Part shown: positions 49,976 through 60,936 of the stretch, one piece after another
Numbering within the stretch: the first letter of the stretch is position 1
Layout of the letters: the number at the start of each line of letters is the position of its first letter
Origin: Brachynemurus nebulosus
Taxonomy: Eukaryota; Arthropoda; Insecta; Neuroptera; Myrmeleontidae
Assembly (NCBI GenBank): GCA_035578155.1
Contig: JAPWDM010000005.1
Location: forward strand, 34,868,108 to 34,932,107
DNA length: 64,000 bases
Direction: 5' to 3'
Made by a program: the position numbers and the translations under genes
The notes under the pieces: generated by a model
What the model was told of the DNA's origin: nothing
The model's database searches: none
What the model saw: only the letters and a program-made list of their open reading frames with translations

Positions 49976-50208
49976 TAAATATTTTGTTAAAATAACGGAT
50001 AGGAAATTATTTTGTATTGGCAATGGTATGTAGGGCTTTTACCCTTTTGTGGCCTAAAGTTTTTTCTTATTGTAACCTAAAATTTACATGAATAACTTTG
50101 TAAAATTAAGTATATATTACATAAATTATATTATCAACTTGTAAACATTTTCATTTTTGTTTTAAAGTTAGTAGTAACATTAGTTTATTAAAAAACTTAT
50201 CCGTCTAA

Positions 50209-50264
50209 TTCGATTAACTGTCACAGTCCCGGTCCCGACAGTGACGGTTAATCGAAGTTCTACT
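50209..50264. repeat. Hairpin resembling a pogo-like transposon end
   Basis: TTCGATTAACTGTCAC (50,209-50,224) pairs with GTGACGGTTAATCGAA (50,241-50,256). The outward continuation GTTCTACTGTG, read inversely as CACAGTAGAACTTCGATTAA, resembles pogo/Tigger-type termini. Only this end is visible. Confidence 0.5.
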
Positions 50265-50278
50265 GTGCAGATAATTAA

Positions 50279-51113
50279 CCCGCCGTCTGCAGTCTGGGCC
50301 ATTTATGGCACAACAGCCAAATGTATGTGATTAATATATATTCATTAAAAATGTTTACAAAGGGTAGGTTCCTTATACCAGCTGGCGTCGTCCGGTCTTC
50401 ATTAATATTTGAAAAACTGTTTAACAAAGTTGACGTAAGGTCATTAGTGACCCACATTGCAGACCGCGTTGATATTTTTTGTAGTAAGAAAAATTTTTAT
50501 GATCGTTTTCGTAACTTTTTTGATACGTATTGTCACAAAATAATACTGTTGTAATACTATATTATCTAATATTACAATAGAACATCGCTAAGCAATATAA
50601 AGAGATATATTACGTTATTAATTATGCAATCATCTATAGTGTGTTATAACAAGGCCCCTGAAAACGATGCATAAAATGAAGAGAATGAAGACGAACTTTT
50701 GATAAAGAAGTATATTTCACATTTAAACTTATCTTTCTTAACTATTAATGTTGATATAATATCCCCAAAAATACTCAGTATTCACTCGGCTAATTAATTG
50801 TACTTTTTTTTAACTAATTCAGGTTCCAAAATACCCTATAACAGTTTTTTAAAATATTTATTTATTTAAAAGTGATTGATTTTTAGACAAAATTTTATTC
50901 CTAAATTCTTTTTGAACAAATTAAGCTTTGTAGTAATATAAGAATTGATATTTAACTGTGTTAAGTAATCTGAAAATATTGTAGCTAATGTAGTAAATAA
51001 CTGAACATTTTGCGGAAATTTTTTGGACATTTTATTTAGTGTATAACATAGGGAGGACATTAATGACCCAGTTTGCAGATGACGTAGGTAAAATTCACAT
51101 TGCAGACGGCGGG
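50279..51113. mobile_element. 835-bp piggyBac-type MITE, CCCGCCGTCTGCA ends
   Basis: TTAA at 50,275-50,278 and 51,114-51,117 flanks CCCGCCGTCTGCA and TGCAGACGGCGGG, perfect 13-base inverted repeats. Near the ends, palindromic words linked to TGCAGA recur: CTGGGCCATTTATGGC (50,295), GTCATTAGTGACCCA (50,440), GACATTAATGACCCAGTTTG (51,057). These parallel the motif arrangement of the 30,435 element. The overlapping frames (50,275-50,554; 50,866-51,156) have no transposase motif. Confidence 0.9.
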
Positions 51114-51117
51114 TTAA

Positions 51118-51972
51118 CAAAATCCTTCGTAGTACAGGTGAAAAAATTACCCACAATAAGGTAAAAATTCCAATATTTCCTTAAATCCTTAAAATACGTT
51201 ATTGACGTAACTAACTACACCCTTAATATTTTTATCGCTGCCTATTTTTTATCTTCGACTCCCAATTTCTATTTTTTTTAAACATCTAGTAGACTTTGAT
51301 GTAGTCAAAAACATTTTTTCCACATGAACTGCTTAGAATTTTGTTAATTTATTTAAGTAACATTTAACTTTTTAGTGCGTACAAATAATTTATTTAATTT
51401 AGTCGCACTTTTTTGGGACCCCTGATGCTTACAAAGGACACACTGTAATAACACATTATATTAGCACTTAAAAAACAATTATTTTAGTACATTTGTACAC
51501 TTGCACTTGACCACATATAGAGTATAGATAGACCTCAATAATATTTGATGCTTCACATGGCATCCAATTAATTAACTATTAAATTATTTTCGCATGTATG
51601 ATTGTAAAATAATATCTTAATAACAATAATAATAAGTATTTCATGTTGACTATATACAGCAGTTATGTACCATACGTCCCATTTTCACTGGTTTTTATGA
51701 AATACATAAGTACATAAATGATTGAAGTTGGTGTCGATGTCTGATTATCAGTTTTGAAGAACAGTTTGTTATGGCTAGTTTAGAGTTTTCTAACTATATA
51801 ATTAAATCTCTAAAATTTCTATGTTTGTGTAGTGTAGACTTCATTCATAACGATAGATAAACAAAAGATTATTGACATAGAAATTTAAAACATGTGCTTC
51901 ATAATGTGTTAGTCTAAGAGCTGGCAGCCACCTTGACTAACGTACGAGATACAAAGCTACAATTTTTTGTAT
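51118..51972. other. Non-coding stretch, no gene seen
   Basis: AT-rich; no coding or repeat feature supported. Confidence 0.5.
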
Positions 51973-51984
51973 AACAATAATAAA

Positions 51985-52040
<56 letters not shown>
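51973..52040. repeat. (AAT)n microsatellite, tail of a minus-strand LINE fragment
   Basis: About 20 AAT units with one interruption. On the minus strand they follow GGAATAAAG, a polyadenylation-like signal. Confidence 0.9.
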
Positions 52041-52041
<1 letters not shown>

Positions 52042-52468
52042 CTTTATTCCGTGAATTGTTTTACAATATGGAATGAGTCACCAATACATATAAAATACTA
52101 AGTACAGTTATGTCATAATTAATCTAATAATAGTTAAATAAGAAAATCAATGTCCAGAAGGGCTGATGCAATTTTAAAAATACTCCGTAAATTTAAAAAA
52201 AAATGTTCTCCTACAAGGCTAGCGTTTGATGTGTTTTAATTTATATATTTTTAAATATAGAAAAAAATTGTTATACAATTCTCTCAGTCGCAAACACCCG
52301 CCAATCAAGTCCAAAGTTGTTGAGAAGAGTAGTATTTCGTAATGTCCTTCTACAAAGCTGAAATTTGGGTACATTGTTCACTATATTCAATGGTAGGGCG
52401 AGTAAGATGCATAAGCTAAAAAGAAGAAATTTAGATGCATAAACGAAAAAGAAAGAATCAGTAGCCAC
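52041..52468 (-). mobile_element. 5'-truncated non-LTR retrotransposon, 3' end
   Basis: The minus-strand frame 52,468-52,271 ends with a segment containing LALPLNIVNNVPKFQLCRRT, which resembles the C-terminus of LINE ORF2 proteins (pattern LPxxIxxxxSxxxFxxxL). It is followed by a ~230-base 3' UTR-like stretch, the AATAAAG word at about 52,041-52,047 and the (ATT)n tail. The upstream catalytic domains are missing. The clade (CR1/L2/Jockey-like) is not decidable from this fragment. Confidence 0.5.
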
Positions 52469-52666
52469 TACGAGTATGGTTACAAAAAATTACAGAAGCC
52501 TTTCGAAATCTTGAAGACAACACCAACATATCAGAAAGCTTTAACAGACATTAGAAATGCTCATATAACTGGACGCAGTATTGAAATATTCAAAATTATT
52601 GAAAATGTCATTTCTTTTCAAATTTACAGAACCAGAAAAGATAATGTCAATAAAATTAATTATTAA
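52442..52666 (+). CDS. Unidentified 3'-terminal open frame (possible exon or element end)
   Basis: An open frame without its own ATG runs about 74 codons to TAA at 52,664-52,666 with balanced, hydrophilic composition (for example LTDIRNAHITGRSIEIFKII). AATAAATAAA follows 6 bases downstream and could serve polyadenylation. I do not recognise the family. It directly abuts the minus-strand LINE fragment, so it could equally be the 3' end of another mobile element or chance. No convincing splice acceptor or start was found. Confidence 0.22.
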   Translation, partial: NEKERISSHYEYGYKKLQKPFEILKTTPTYQKALTDIRNAHITGRSIEIFKIIENVISFQIYRTRKDNVNKINY

Positions 52667-53151
52667 TATAAATAAATAAAAATGTAATAATTTATTTTTT
52701 ATTTTTAAAAATTTAGGAAGTATTTTTTCAACTGCATTGACACAACAAACATTGATTTTCTTACTTAACTATTATTAAATTAATTATATATACAAAATTA
52801 TAACTTTGTACTTTGCACATTAGTCAAAATGGATGCCAGCTCTCCGACTAGCACACATAGTATGTGTATAGAACTATAGATGATGACGTACTGTATAGCT
52901 TACTGGAACGCGTTGAAGTGTAGTGTTTCGAGTATGCTTAAGTTTTAGATTAAAGCAAACATTTTCATTTGGATAACACGTCCAACGGACAAGGCACAAA
53001 TTATCACATGTTATCCTAGTTTAATTTGTGACAACAGAGAATTGCTGCATATGATAAATTAATGATACATGCACAGGAACACGTCAAGATTGTCTATTTT
53101 ATGCATCTATTTTCGTCATCACCATAATTACTTTTTGATATTTAAATTTCT
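52667..53151. other. Non-coding stretch
   Basis: AT-rich; no gene or repeat recognised. Confidence 0.5.
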
Positions 53152-53155
53152 TTAA

Positions 53156-53844
53156 GGAATCTTTTACAAGTGATGTGCTACAAAAAAAAGCACTTCTTTG
53201 GAATTTTTTTGGGGGAAAAGTATTTATCGTAATGAAAAAAAAACTTTTGTACATTAAAGTACACATAATTAAGTTGTATCTTGAATATTTTTTCTTTTAC
53301 TTTTGATCAGCCGTCTGCCCTTGTAAGCCTGTTGCAAATCACAGGTCCAAAAAAAAAAAAAAACAGTGGCAATGATTTAAAGAAAACTGTAAATCCGATT
53401 GGATTAAAATTAGATACATTCTCTTTATTATGGTATTTTCTGTAAGACTATCTAGAATCAGTCCTTAATTTAAAAAGTTCAATTTTTTAGAACTCCTGAA
53501 AGGTCAAAAAACAGCAATTTTTCTTACTTTTTTTTATTCAAAATGACGCCAAAAAAAGGTATGAGGTCTGATGGGATGATTCTCGATAGTCTTACATAAA
53601 ACACCATAATAAAGAGAATGCAGTCAACTTTAGTTCAATCGAACTTATAGTTTTTTCTTGAAACGTTGGCACCGTTTGGAATTACAAAATTTACGTGTGA
53701 CATACAACAGGCCTACAAGAGCAGATGGAAGGCCAAACAAAAAAAAAATTCAAGATAAACTTAATTATATGTACTTTGTTGTACAAAACTTTCAAAAATT
53801 CCCAAAAAAGTGTTTTTTTAGCACATCACTTGTAAAAAAAACCC
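53156..53844. mobile_element. ~690-bp TTAA-flanked foldback upstream of the MCU exons
   Basis: The arms (53,156-53,480 and 53,555-53,844) are inverted copies over most of their length. Matching landmarks include ACAAGTGATGTGCTA/TAGCACATCACTTGT, AAGTACACATAATTAAGTT and ATTCTCTTTATTATGGT with their mirror images. Flanks are TTAA at 53,152-53,155 and 53,845-53,848, with GG...CC just inside. The 99-codon frame at 53,658-53,957 lies mostly in the right arm and is not a gene. Confidence 0.8.
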
Positions 53845-54094
53845 TTAATAAATATGTACTAGTACAGAAGAAAGAATATAAATATTTTTTAAGTCTGAAA
53901 AACATAATACAAGGTTTTGCATACTTTCAAAGTTGTTTAAATAAAATCTTGAAATGAATATTAGAGTATTTTTATATTACTAAAGCCGTCTCTAACCAAC
54001 TAAACCTTTTACACCAAAAATACCTTTAAATTTTTTACATAAATAGGTCTAAATATTATACTATTATGAAATTATTTTGTTGTTTTGTTTTCAG

Positions 54095-54395
54095 TGAGCA
54101 TCCTGTATCACCGCGGGCTACCTCAAGTCACTGTACCGTTACCAAGCCGTAAAGAGAAATGCCGATTTACGTTACGACCGATATCCAACACGGTAGGCGA
54201 TTTTATAGAAATGTTAAAACAGGAGGACCGAGGCATAGATCGTGTTGCAATCCTGTCAGACAATGGCATTCGGATAGCATCCTCAAACACAATCGAAAGT
54301 CTTTTAGAAGATAATTTTAAACTTGTTATTAATGACACGATATACGTTGTAAATATACCGCCGCACGATCGTCTAACGCAAGAAGAAATTAAAAG
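54095..54395 (+). CDS. MCU: MCU exon: N-terminal regulatory domain
   Basis: The acceptor TTTTGTTTTCAG ends at 54,094 and the donor AG/GTACGT starts at 54,396. The exon begins two bases into a codon, so an upstream exon ends in phase 1. It encodes the matrix beta-grasp-like domain, with the conserved [17 protein letters not shown] and FKLVIND blocks. Reading through the donor meets a stop at 54,433-54,435, supporting the splice. Confidence 0.95.
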
Positions 54396-56753
54396 GTACG
54401 TAAAAAAATCTTCAGTTTATGATTTGGGTATTTGACAAATTTCGAAGGAGGACTTTAAAACATCCCATATGATTTAAATATAATCCCAGTAATTGATTCT
54501 TGTATAAAAAAAAATGATTTAAACAAAAAAAACTCCTAGTCACATGCCAATGACGTAATATTCCAAACCAGTTAATCAAATGTCAAAAAGATGTCGCTCT
54601 CCTTAATAAATATACTTTTATTCACTCGCTCCTTTAAAAACATAATTACTTTGTTTGGTTGGTAACTATGTAAATAATACAATTTGTATTCCCCTCACCT
54701 TAGTTTCTGGAGGTTTTTTGAGTTCGCGTTCATAATAGTATATATTATGTGGTATATGTCATTGTACTTCATTATTGTCGTATCTATGACATAATTTTAT
54801 ATCTATCTTGTGGTATTTTTTGTGATTTGTCATATTTAATTACACCAATACCTCAATTTGCGTCGTGGTTACGTTCCAAAAAAATCACGACACGAATTGA
54901 AACGACGCAAAGTGAATTATGATTTTCTATAGCTAACCATGTAAAGATCGAAGATAGGTTTCACGGTTACGAAAATACTACTTTTTAAAAAGAAAATTGA
55001 ACAAAGTAAACATTTAAAAAACAAAAATAATATAAAATTTTATTACATACATACTGGATCCTGGGGCCCTCTTTCCTTTCAGGTTCGAAATACACATTTA
55101 TTTTAGTTTTATACCAACACGCTCAAAGTAGTTGCCATCTATTATCAATCTTTATTACAACATCAATACATATCCACCATATTACAACAAAGTCGTGCCA
55201 TCTTTTAGAAAAAAAAATAAAATTTCAAAAAATTTCGAAAAAAAAAATTAAAATATCGAACCCAAAACAACACAACTTCGAAAATCTAACGACGCACAGT
55301 GAAAATTAGTACTAATTCAGCAGCGACGCAACTTCGAAAAAACGCATAACGAGGTATTGGTGTGTTTGCCTCATTTTTAATTGAACAAATATAAAACAAG
55401 GTTTTGTTAAAGCTCATAACAGAGGTTTACCAGAAGTAGATTCGTTTATGGAAGCTTTTAGAGTTCTTTGTTTCGAATTTCGAATTTTGTTCAGCAGCAT
55501 TTAGAAATGTAAAACTAAAATGCGAGTATCCTTTTATAAGCATCTTTTTTACAGTATTAACTCTTTGGTTTTGTACTGTGACGTCACGTGCCCGAATAAA
55601 TTGTTTTAATCACTACAGCCGCCAATTGCAAATTCGTAATTTTTATTTAAAGAAATAAAATATTTATATATTTTTTAAAAAATAATAAAAATGGTTAATC
55701 ATTATCACTGAATCATACACTATGTTATTTACAATATTTTATTATTAATTGCTATATCAGTCAAATACCCAATTCAAAATTTCTGAATTAATAAATCAAA
55801 AATTCTTCAATTAGCAATAAAATTTTCTTTAGTTCAGAGAAATTAATTATAATTAAATAATGAAAATCTAAAAACAATTGAAATTTTAATGAATTTTTTT
55901 ACTTACCAGATTAAGTGACGTCAAAAATCTAGTTCACCAACTTTATGAAGCTTTAAATGTCGAAGAACACCAATTACAAAAGGAACGCGAATTACACACA
56001 CAACTTGAAATATTAAGACAAGAAGTAGAACCACTAGAAGCGGTAAGTTTATTTCCTCATCAATTACAATTTTAGTTTTGATAATAAACAAACCAAAGTT
56101 TAACTGGTTTACTATTTCCGGTTTCTTCTTTTAAATCAATTACAAAAACTAAACAAAAGAAAACCTTTGAAAAATCGTATTAATTTCTTATTTTATTATC
56201 CTTTTTTTGTCAAAATCTAGAAACGACAAGAATTAGAATTACATGCATCACGAAAAACAAATATTTTAACATGGGTCGGATTGGGATTAATGTCTGTACA
56301 ATTTGGAATTCTGGCTCGACTTACATGGTGGGAATATTCATGGGATATTATGGAGCCTGTTACATATTTTGTAACATATGGCACTGCAATGGCCGCTTAC
56401 GCTTACTTTGTACTTACAAAACAGGTTTGTATCATGGCATTGCCATTTTTTTTTAATATAAAAATAAATAAATTTTTTTTTGGCAGGAATACGTATTGCC
56501 GGATGTAAAAGACCGTCAACATTTAATAACAATACATAAACGTGCTAGAAAATTAGGATTCGATTTAAATCACTATAATCAACTGAAGGATAAAATTCGT
56601 TGGCTAGAAAAAGATTTACGTAGACTTAGAGATCCACTTAGTATGAAATTACCACCTCATTATACTGTTCAATTTCAAGACTCTGTTGTTAAAAAAGAAT
56701 CGACTATTGATAAATTAAAAAAATTAGTTTCACTTAGATCAAAACAAAGTTAA
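54095..56753 (+). CDS. MCU: Mitochondrial calcium uniporter pore subunit, four 3' coding exons
   Basis: MCU is the pore-forming subunit of the inner-membrane channel that takes Ca2+ into the mitochondrial matrix, working with MICU gatekeepers and EMRE. The exons are 54,095-54,395, 55,910-56,042, 56,221-56,424 and 56,487-56,753, all bounded by AG...GT introns and joining in one frame to 301 residues and a TAA. Seen in order: the N-terminal domain (residues 1-100), coiled coil 1 (about 102-160), membrane segment 1 (about 160-182), the filter loop WDIMEP (186-191) with Asp187 and Glu190, membrane segment 2 (about 192-210), and a basic coiled coil 2 with RRLRDPL. Known MCU proteins also carry a presequence; that 5' exon is missing here, either upstream unseen or outside the window. 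All key residues are intact, so the gene is probably functional. Confidence 0.97.
54843..55362. mobile_element. ~520-bp MITE in an MCU intron, pogo/Tigger-like
   Basis: CACCAATACCTC and GAGGTATTGGTG are exact inverted ends. The left interior (AATTTGCGTCGTGGTTACGT) resembles pogo/Tigger-type termini, and several CGACGCA words recur near both ends. TA precedes the left end, but TG follows the right end, so the TA duplication is either decayed or not real. It sits in the sense intron and should be spliced out. Confidence 0.65.
55910..56042 (+). CDS. MCU: MCU exon: coiled coil 1
   Basis: Too short to stand out as an open frame. The acceptor ACTTACCAG ends at 55,909; the first base completes an Arg codon begun in the previous exon. 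The 44 following residues contain [20 protein letters not shown], a close match to the MCU linker and first coiled coil. The donor GTAAGT starts at 56,043 in phase 0. Confidence 0.95.
56221..56424 (+). CDS. MCU: MCU exon: membrane segments and DIME selectivity filter
   Basis: The acceptor CAAAATCTAG ends at 56,220 and the donor GTTTGT starts at 56,425. The 68 residues carry both transmembrane helices. WDIMEP is encoded at 56,341-56,358: Asp at 56,344-56,346 and Glu at 56,353-56,355 are the carboxylate rings that bind Ca2+, and the preceding Ser matches the ruthenium-sensitivity position of other MCUs. Frames in the other two phases here are shadows. Confidence 0.97.
56487..56753 (+). CDS. MCU: MCU last coding exon: coiled coil 2 and C-terminus
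   Basis: The acceptor TTTTTTTTGGCAG ends at 56,486 after a short 62-base intron. It encodes 88 residues starting [13 protein letters not shown], then the [14 protein letters not shown] region typical of the MCU C-terminal matrix helix, and a lysine-rich tail. Stop TAA at 56,751-56,753. Candidate poly(A) signals downstream are ATTAAA at 56,834 and AATAAA at 57,506; which is used cannot be seen. Confidence 0.95.
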   Translation, partial: EYVLPDVKDRQHLITIHKRARKLGFDLNHYNQLKDKIRWLEKDLRRLRDPLSMKLPPHYTVQFQDSVVKKESTIDKLKKLVSLRSKQS

Positions 56754-58035
56754 TATGTTTTTCAAATTTTTTTTTTATAATTAGTTTTTTCTTTTATAGA
56801 AATAATAATATTTAGACTATAAGATCTGTTGAAATTAAAATCGAATCTTTATTATATGTATATCTTTTTTATAGTAGTTAGTTTATTTAATTTTTTTAGC
56901 ATAATAATTATCTGATTTATAACAAAAATTTTTCTTTCCCTATTTCATTAATTTATATACAAAAAAAAATATATAAACGTATAAAAAATACTTGTGTGAT
57001 TTTCAATTTTACCATTATATATTATGTAGATACTTTTAAAACAAAATTTTTAAAAAAAAAAAAATTAATAATTTAAAGAATGAATATATAATAACAATTT
57101 TGTTGCAGTAGATAAATATAATTAATATTTTATAATTTACTTTGTGATTCAGAAATATTTTTGTTTAAACTAAAAATATATTACAGATTTCATATTTTAA
57201 TAGAACTTATAGCACAATGACTATAAAAAACACTTTCAGAAATTTAACTTTGTATTTCGACGTCAACAGATGTAGAACTTAAATATTTTATTCAGTATGT
57301 TTTGTACCCGTTGAAATATTCGAACAAAAAGCATGTACTTCCATATTTAAAAATGATACAGATATCCCCGGGTTTGAGTCACTATTCTATTTTCATAAAT
57401 TAAATTATAGAAATTGTCAAAGGATTCTATAAGAAATAGTTAAATCAATTTTGGATTCTTTTCACCTCTACAGTGGTTAAAACGGTCTAAATACTATTCT
57501 CAACTAATAAAATAATTTGTCATTCGAAAATTTTAAGTTACACAAAACACATTGAATAATACATTCTTCAGCTCTTAGACTATAATGAATGATATACATG
57601 TAAAATTTGATTCAATTATTCATTTATAATAAAAATGGGTTTTTATTTTTACATGTGTTGTTAAAGAGTAAACATCAGTGTTTACTTTAATGTAAACAAA
57701 TTATCAGAAATTACTTTTTGTGTCAGTCAGAATTACCTTGATGCTCGAAAACAATAAATAAGAAGCTAGCATATCGATGCAAACTTTATTGATATGTAAA
57801 CATTATTGATGTTTACAAAACAGCCATGTTATTTACATTTTGTTTACGTGTCAATAAATGCATTATTGTGTACATCGTTCGCCCATCCTGAATTAACACA
57901 AAATTTATTTAACAAGTTGCTCAAAATTGTACACATATGTATATATACAGTCATGACCACATATAAGGGCAGTAACTGACGCATAATAGGGATACACATT
58001 TCAAAATTTATATCGTTTTGTTAGCAAAAATATAG
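56754..58035 (+). other. MCU 3' flank / probable 3' UTR, otherwise non-coding
   Basis: AT-rich. The proximal part is presumably MCU 3' UTR. Around 57,655-57,850 the words GTTTAC and GTAAAC recur in both orientations, possibly remnants of an element. No other gene. Confidence 0.5.
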
Positions 58036-58043
58036 TCGAAAAC

Positions 58044-58328
58044 CAGGGCCGTATTTACCCTAAGTGTCGCCCTGGGGCTTCGTGAAAAATGTCGCCCCAT
58101 TACCTAAAGCCAGGGTTACAACCTCCCCCCCCCAAAAAAAAAATGACCAGAAAAAAAGGTTTTTTTACTTTTTTTCAGGTTCATTAATCTTACTTTTTAA
58201 AAACGTTTCCCTAAGAAAATAAATGATGAGTCAAAAGAAAAGCTTTCTACCCGCTCTGCGTTCTCACTTTCTATATTTTGTCGCCCTGGGCACTAGCTCC
58301 TAGTGTCGCTAGTGCAAATCTAGCGCTG
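58044..58328. mobile_element. 285-bp hAT-type MITE
   Basis: Flanks tcgaaaac (58,036-58,043) and tcgaagac (58,329-58,336) match at 7 of 8 positions. Ends CAGGGCCGTATTTA and AAATCTAGCGCTG form imperfect inverted repeats. GTCGCCCTGGG-type words repeat inside. Non-coding. Confidence 0.8.
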
Positions 58329-58336
58329 TCGAAGAC

Positions 58337-59110
58337 TGCCTATTCTTAAATTGGTCATTTCTACACTGGCGTATTAAGTAGCTGTCACTATACAATTGGA
58401 TATATTATTTAAGTGACAACCAATTCTGATACATGTATTTCATTCATTATATATCCTATTACATAATATTATTATGAGATACTGCAAATAATATTTTATG
58501 TATCGCATTCAATCGGTCGACAATCGAATAATCGAACATCTATTTATAAATATACCTAGTTAAAATTAAAAAAAATTAAAAAAATACTCATGCTTAAACG
58601 CAGGATGTACATAGATACAATACATCGTATACAGATGAAAATTCTTATCACTTTAATGCTTAGAAATGAAAAATAACGCTTATAAAGTAATTTTCTTTAT
58701 CATTAACGTTGTAAAAAATAAATAAATATACACAAAAACCGTTTTATTTAATTCATAATAAATAGTTTCAAAATGAATTAAATGCAAAGACAAAATTTTA
58801 TTTCTTCCCAAGAATTTGAATTTCTAAGGATCTAAATATCTTTTCTTTTTAAGTTTTCTTTATTACAGTTAACGGGATATGCACTAAAAAAATGAAACAC
58901 AAAGCTATAATACAAAGTAACTAATTAAAAAAATTTAAAGAATTTTGTTATTACCAATATCATGGTACGCACCAAAAAAGTGTTTTTATTTTTTTTTTTT
59001 TTACTTAAATAAAACCAACAATTTTTTTAATTTTTTTTATCGTGGTAACGTCACGTATCTTCGACTATTGTGCATATCCACTTATTATATTTTATAGTAA
59101 TTTTTAATTT
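58337..59110. other. Non-coding stretch
   Basis: AT-rich; no gene seen. Confidence 0.5.
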
Positions 59111-59114
59111 TTAA

Positions 59115-59475
59115 CCTTCAAACGGGCATCGAAACATTCGCAATTGACAAATATTTTGAAATTAGTTAATTTCATCCAGTAGGTTAATTTTTCATGAATT
59201 CACGGGTCGAGTACGACTAAATTATTTTTTCAAGCCAAAAAAAATCCAACCTTTCCATAGAAAAATCTATTTAGGGAGATAAGTAAACTTTCATGACCTG
59301 TTATTTTTTGTAATTATAGCAATCAGAAAACAGAATGGAATGTTGCTTAGCGTCAAGTTACCTGCTATATAAACACCAACTTATGAGTTAAGTGCTTGAA
59401 AAAATTTTTAAAGCTTATTCAAAGACTAACATCTAGAACTTAGTTGTTTTAAAAAACCGTGCACTCTTTTGAAGG
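59115..59475. mobile_element. 361-bp TTAA-flanked MITE
   Basis: TTAA at 59,111-59,114 and 59,476-59,479; ends CCTTCAAACGGGCAT and GTGCACTCTTTTGAAGG give an imperfect inverted repeat. Piggybac-type by target site. Non-coding. Confidence 0.72.
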
Positions 59476-59704
59476 TTAATCGATAATATTCGTTATTGCT
59501 ATTACAACTAATTAATAATATTAATTCAACTAACAAGAATTTTATATTTTTTATATATTTTTGTTTTGTTTAGTAAATATTATAATAATTAGTGGACATA
59601 TTTTCGTTTTATGCTAAATTCAGGGATAGAATACATACATTGTAGTGTATTTTGCAAATTAAGAAATAAATTTATAAATTATCTTAAATGTAAGATAATA
59701 CAAT

Positions 59705-59896
59705 CAGGGCCCGCTCTAGGGAGGGCCAATCCGGGCACTTGCCCGGGGCGGCAAATTTTAAAGGCGGCATTTATGTAAAATTATGGCGGCATTTTTACAA
59801 CTAACGAGCAAATAAAAAAAAAAAAAGGTTGCCGCTTTCGTTGGGGCGGAATTTTTTCTTTTTGTCCGGGGTGGCGTAAATGCTAGAGCGGGCGCT
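59705..59896. mobile_element. 192-bp GC-rich hAT-type MITE
   Basis: Flanks aatacaat (59,697-59,704) and aatacagt (59,897-59,904) match at 7 of 8 positions. Ends CAGGGCCCGCTCTAG and CTAGAGCGGGCGCT are inverted repeats. The interior has repeated GGCGGCA words and a poly-A run. Confidence 0.83.
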
Positions 59897-59965
59897 AATA
59901 CAGTACATATAATTGTATGCGTAAATGACTTTACACTGCACTCTCAGTTAAAATCTTTTTAGTTT

Positions 59966-60178
59966 GCGACTTTCAACGATTTTCTGCGTTTTAAATTGAA
60001 AATTAAACACTTGAACTTTTATAATTCTACTTTGCAGAGCTTCCACAATATATCAATACATCGCAAGAGTTTATGAAACAATTATTAAAAAAAATTAGCC
60101 ATGTTTTACATATCATAAAAAATTAATTATAAATAAAATAATGTTAAAAATCTAAATAAACAAAGTCGTTGAAAGTCA
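59966..60178. repeat. Short inverted-repeat segment
   Basis: GCGACTTTCAACGATTTT at the left is mirrored by AAGTCGTTGAAAGTC at the right, 213 bases in total. The arms are short (about 16 bases); a MITE remnant is possible. Confidence 0.45.
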
Positions 60179-60932
60179 CCATTTGAAAAATATACTACTA
60201 AATTTTAAGAGAGTAACACTTATTTGTTCCTTACGACCATATAAAATGACAATCGTGACAACGCATAATTTTGTCCCGAAAATTTTATGTCAGCGACCAA
60301 TATTAGACTTAATTACAAACGCTCTCTTCAACATACACAATGCCGCCTGTCTTCATTTGGAAAATTTTATTCGGAATTTTTCCAAGGGCGGTCAGGGAAA
60401 AAAACACGGCCCAACTAGTAAAATGAAAAATAGGAGGTGTATAATTATTTTTACGTATTACTAAATGTAAACGAAGCTTTAATCTATTCTCACAGTGCTA
60501 CATACTACAGTCTTAAAATTTTTTATAATTATTGTTTCTGTTATCTATTTGTTGTCTTCCATCTTGTTTATCCAATTACATACTTCTGTCAGAAGTGTTT
60601 CTAGCCAAAAAGAAAAAAAAAACTAATAATACAGAGCAACTATTTTTGTTAATATACATAATATATTATGTTCCTTCTTTATTTGAATTCAAAGTAATTC
60701 AAACTGTACTTTAAAATGAATCCTAGTTAATTAATGTAAATTCAAAAGTATATTTTTTATATTTTTCGTGTGCGCAAATTAATTATTATTCATTTTTGTG
60801 CTATTTTGTTCTTCTTCAAAAAATTACTTTTGCTAATTACATTAACTTTATCGAAATAAGTTATAAATGTAAAGTATGTATTAAAACTGGTCTAGAATTT
60901 AATAAGTTATAATATTAATTTAATCAGTTTTA
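60179..60932. other. Non-coding stretch
   Basis: No recognisable gene; the 93-codon frame at 60,183-60,464 has no known motif and no neighbouring exon signals that I trust. Confidence 0.45.
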
Positions 60933-60936
60933 TTAA

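Noticed and set aside
53658..53957. 99-codon plus-strand frame upstream of MCU
   Set aside because: It lies mostly in the right arm of the TTAA foldback 53,156-53,844 and has no domain; the similarity to the left arm explains it.
60183..60464. 93-codon plus-strand frame
   Set aside because: No recognisable motif, no exon partners, composition like the AT-rich background.
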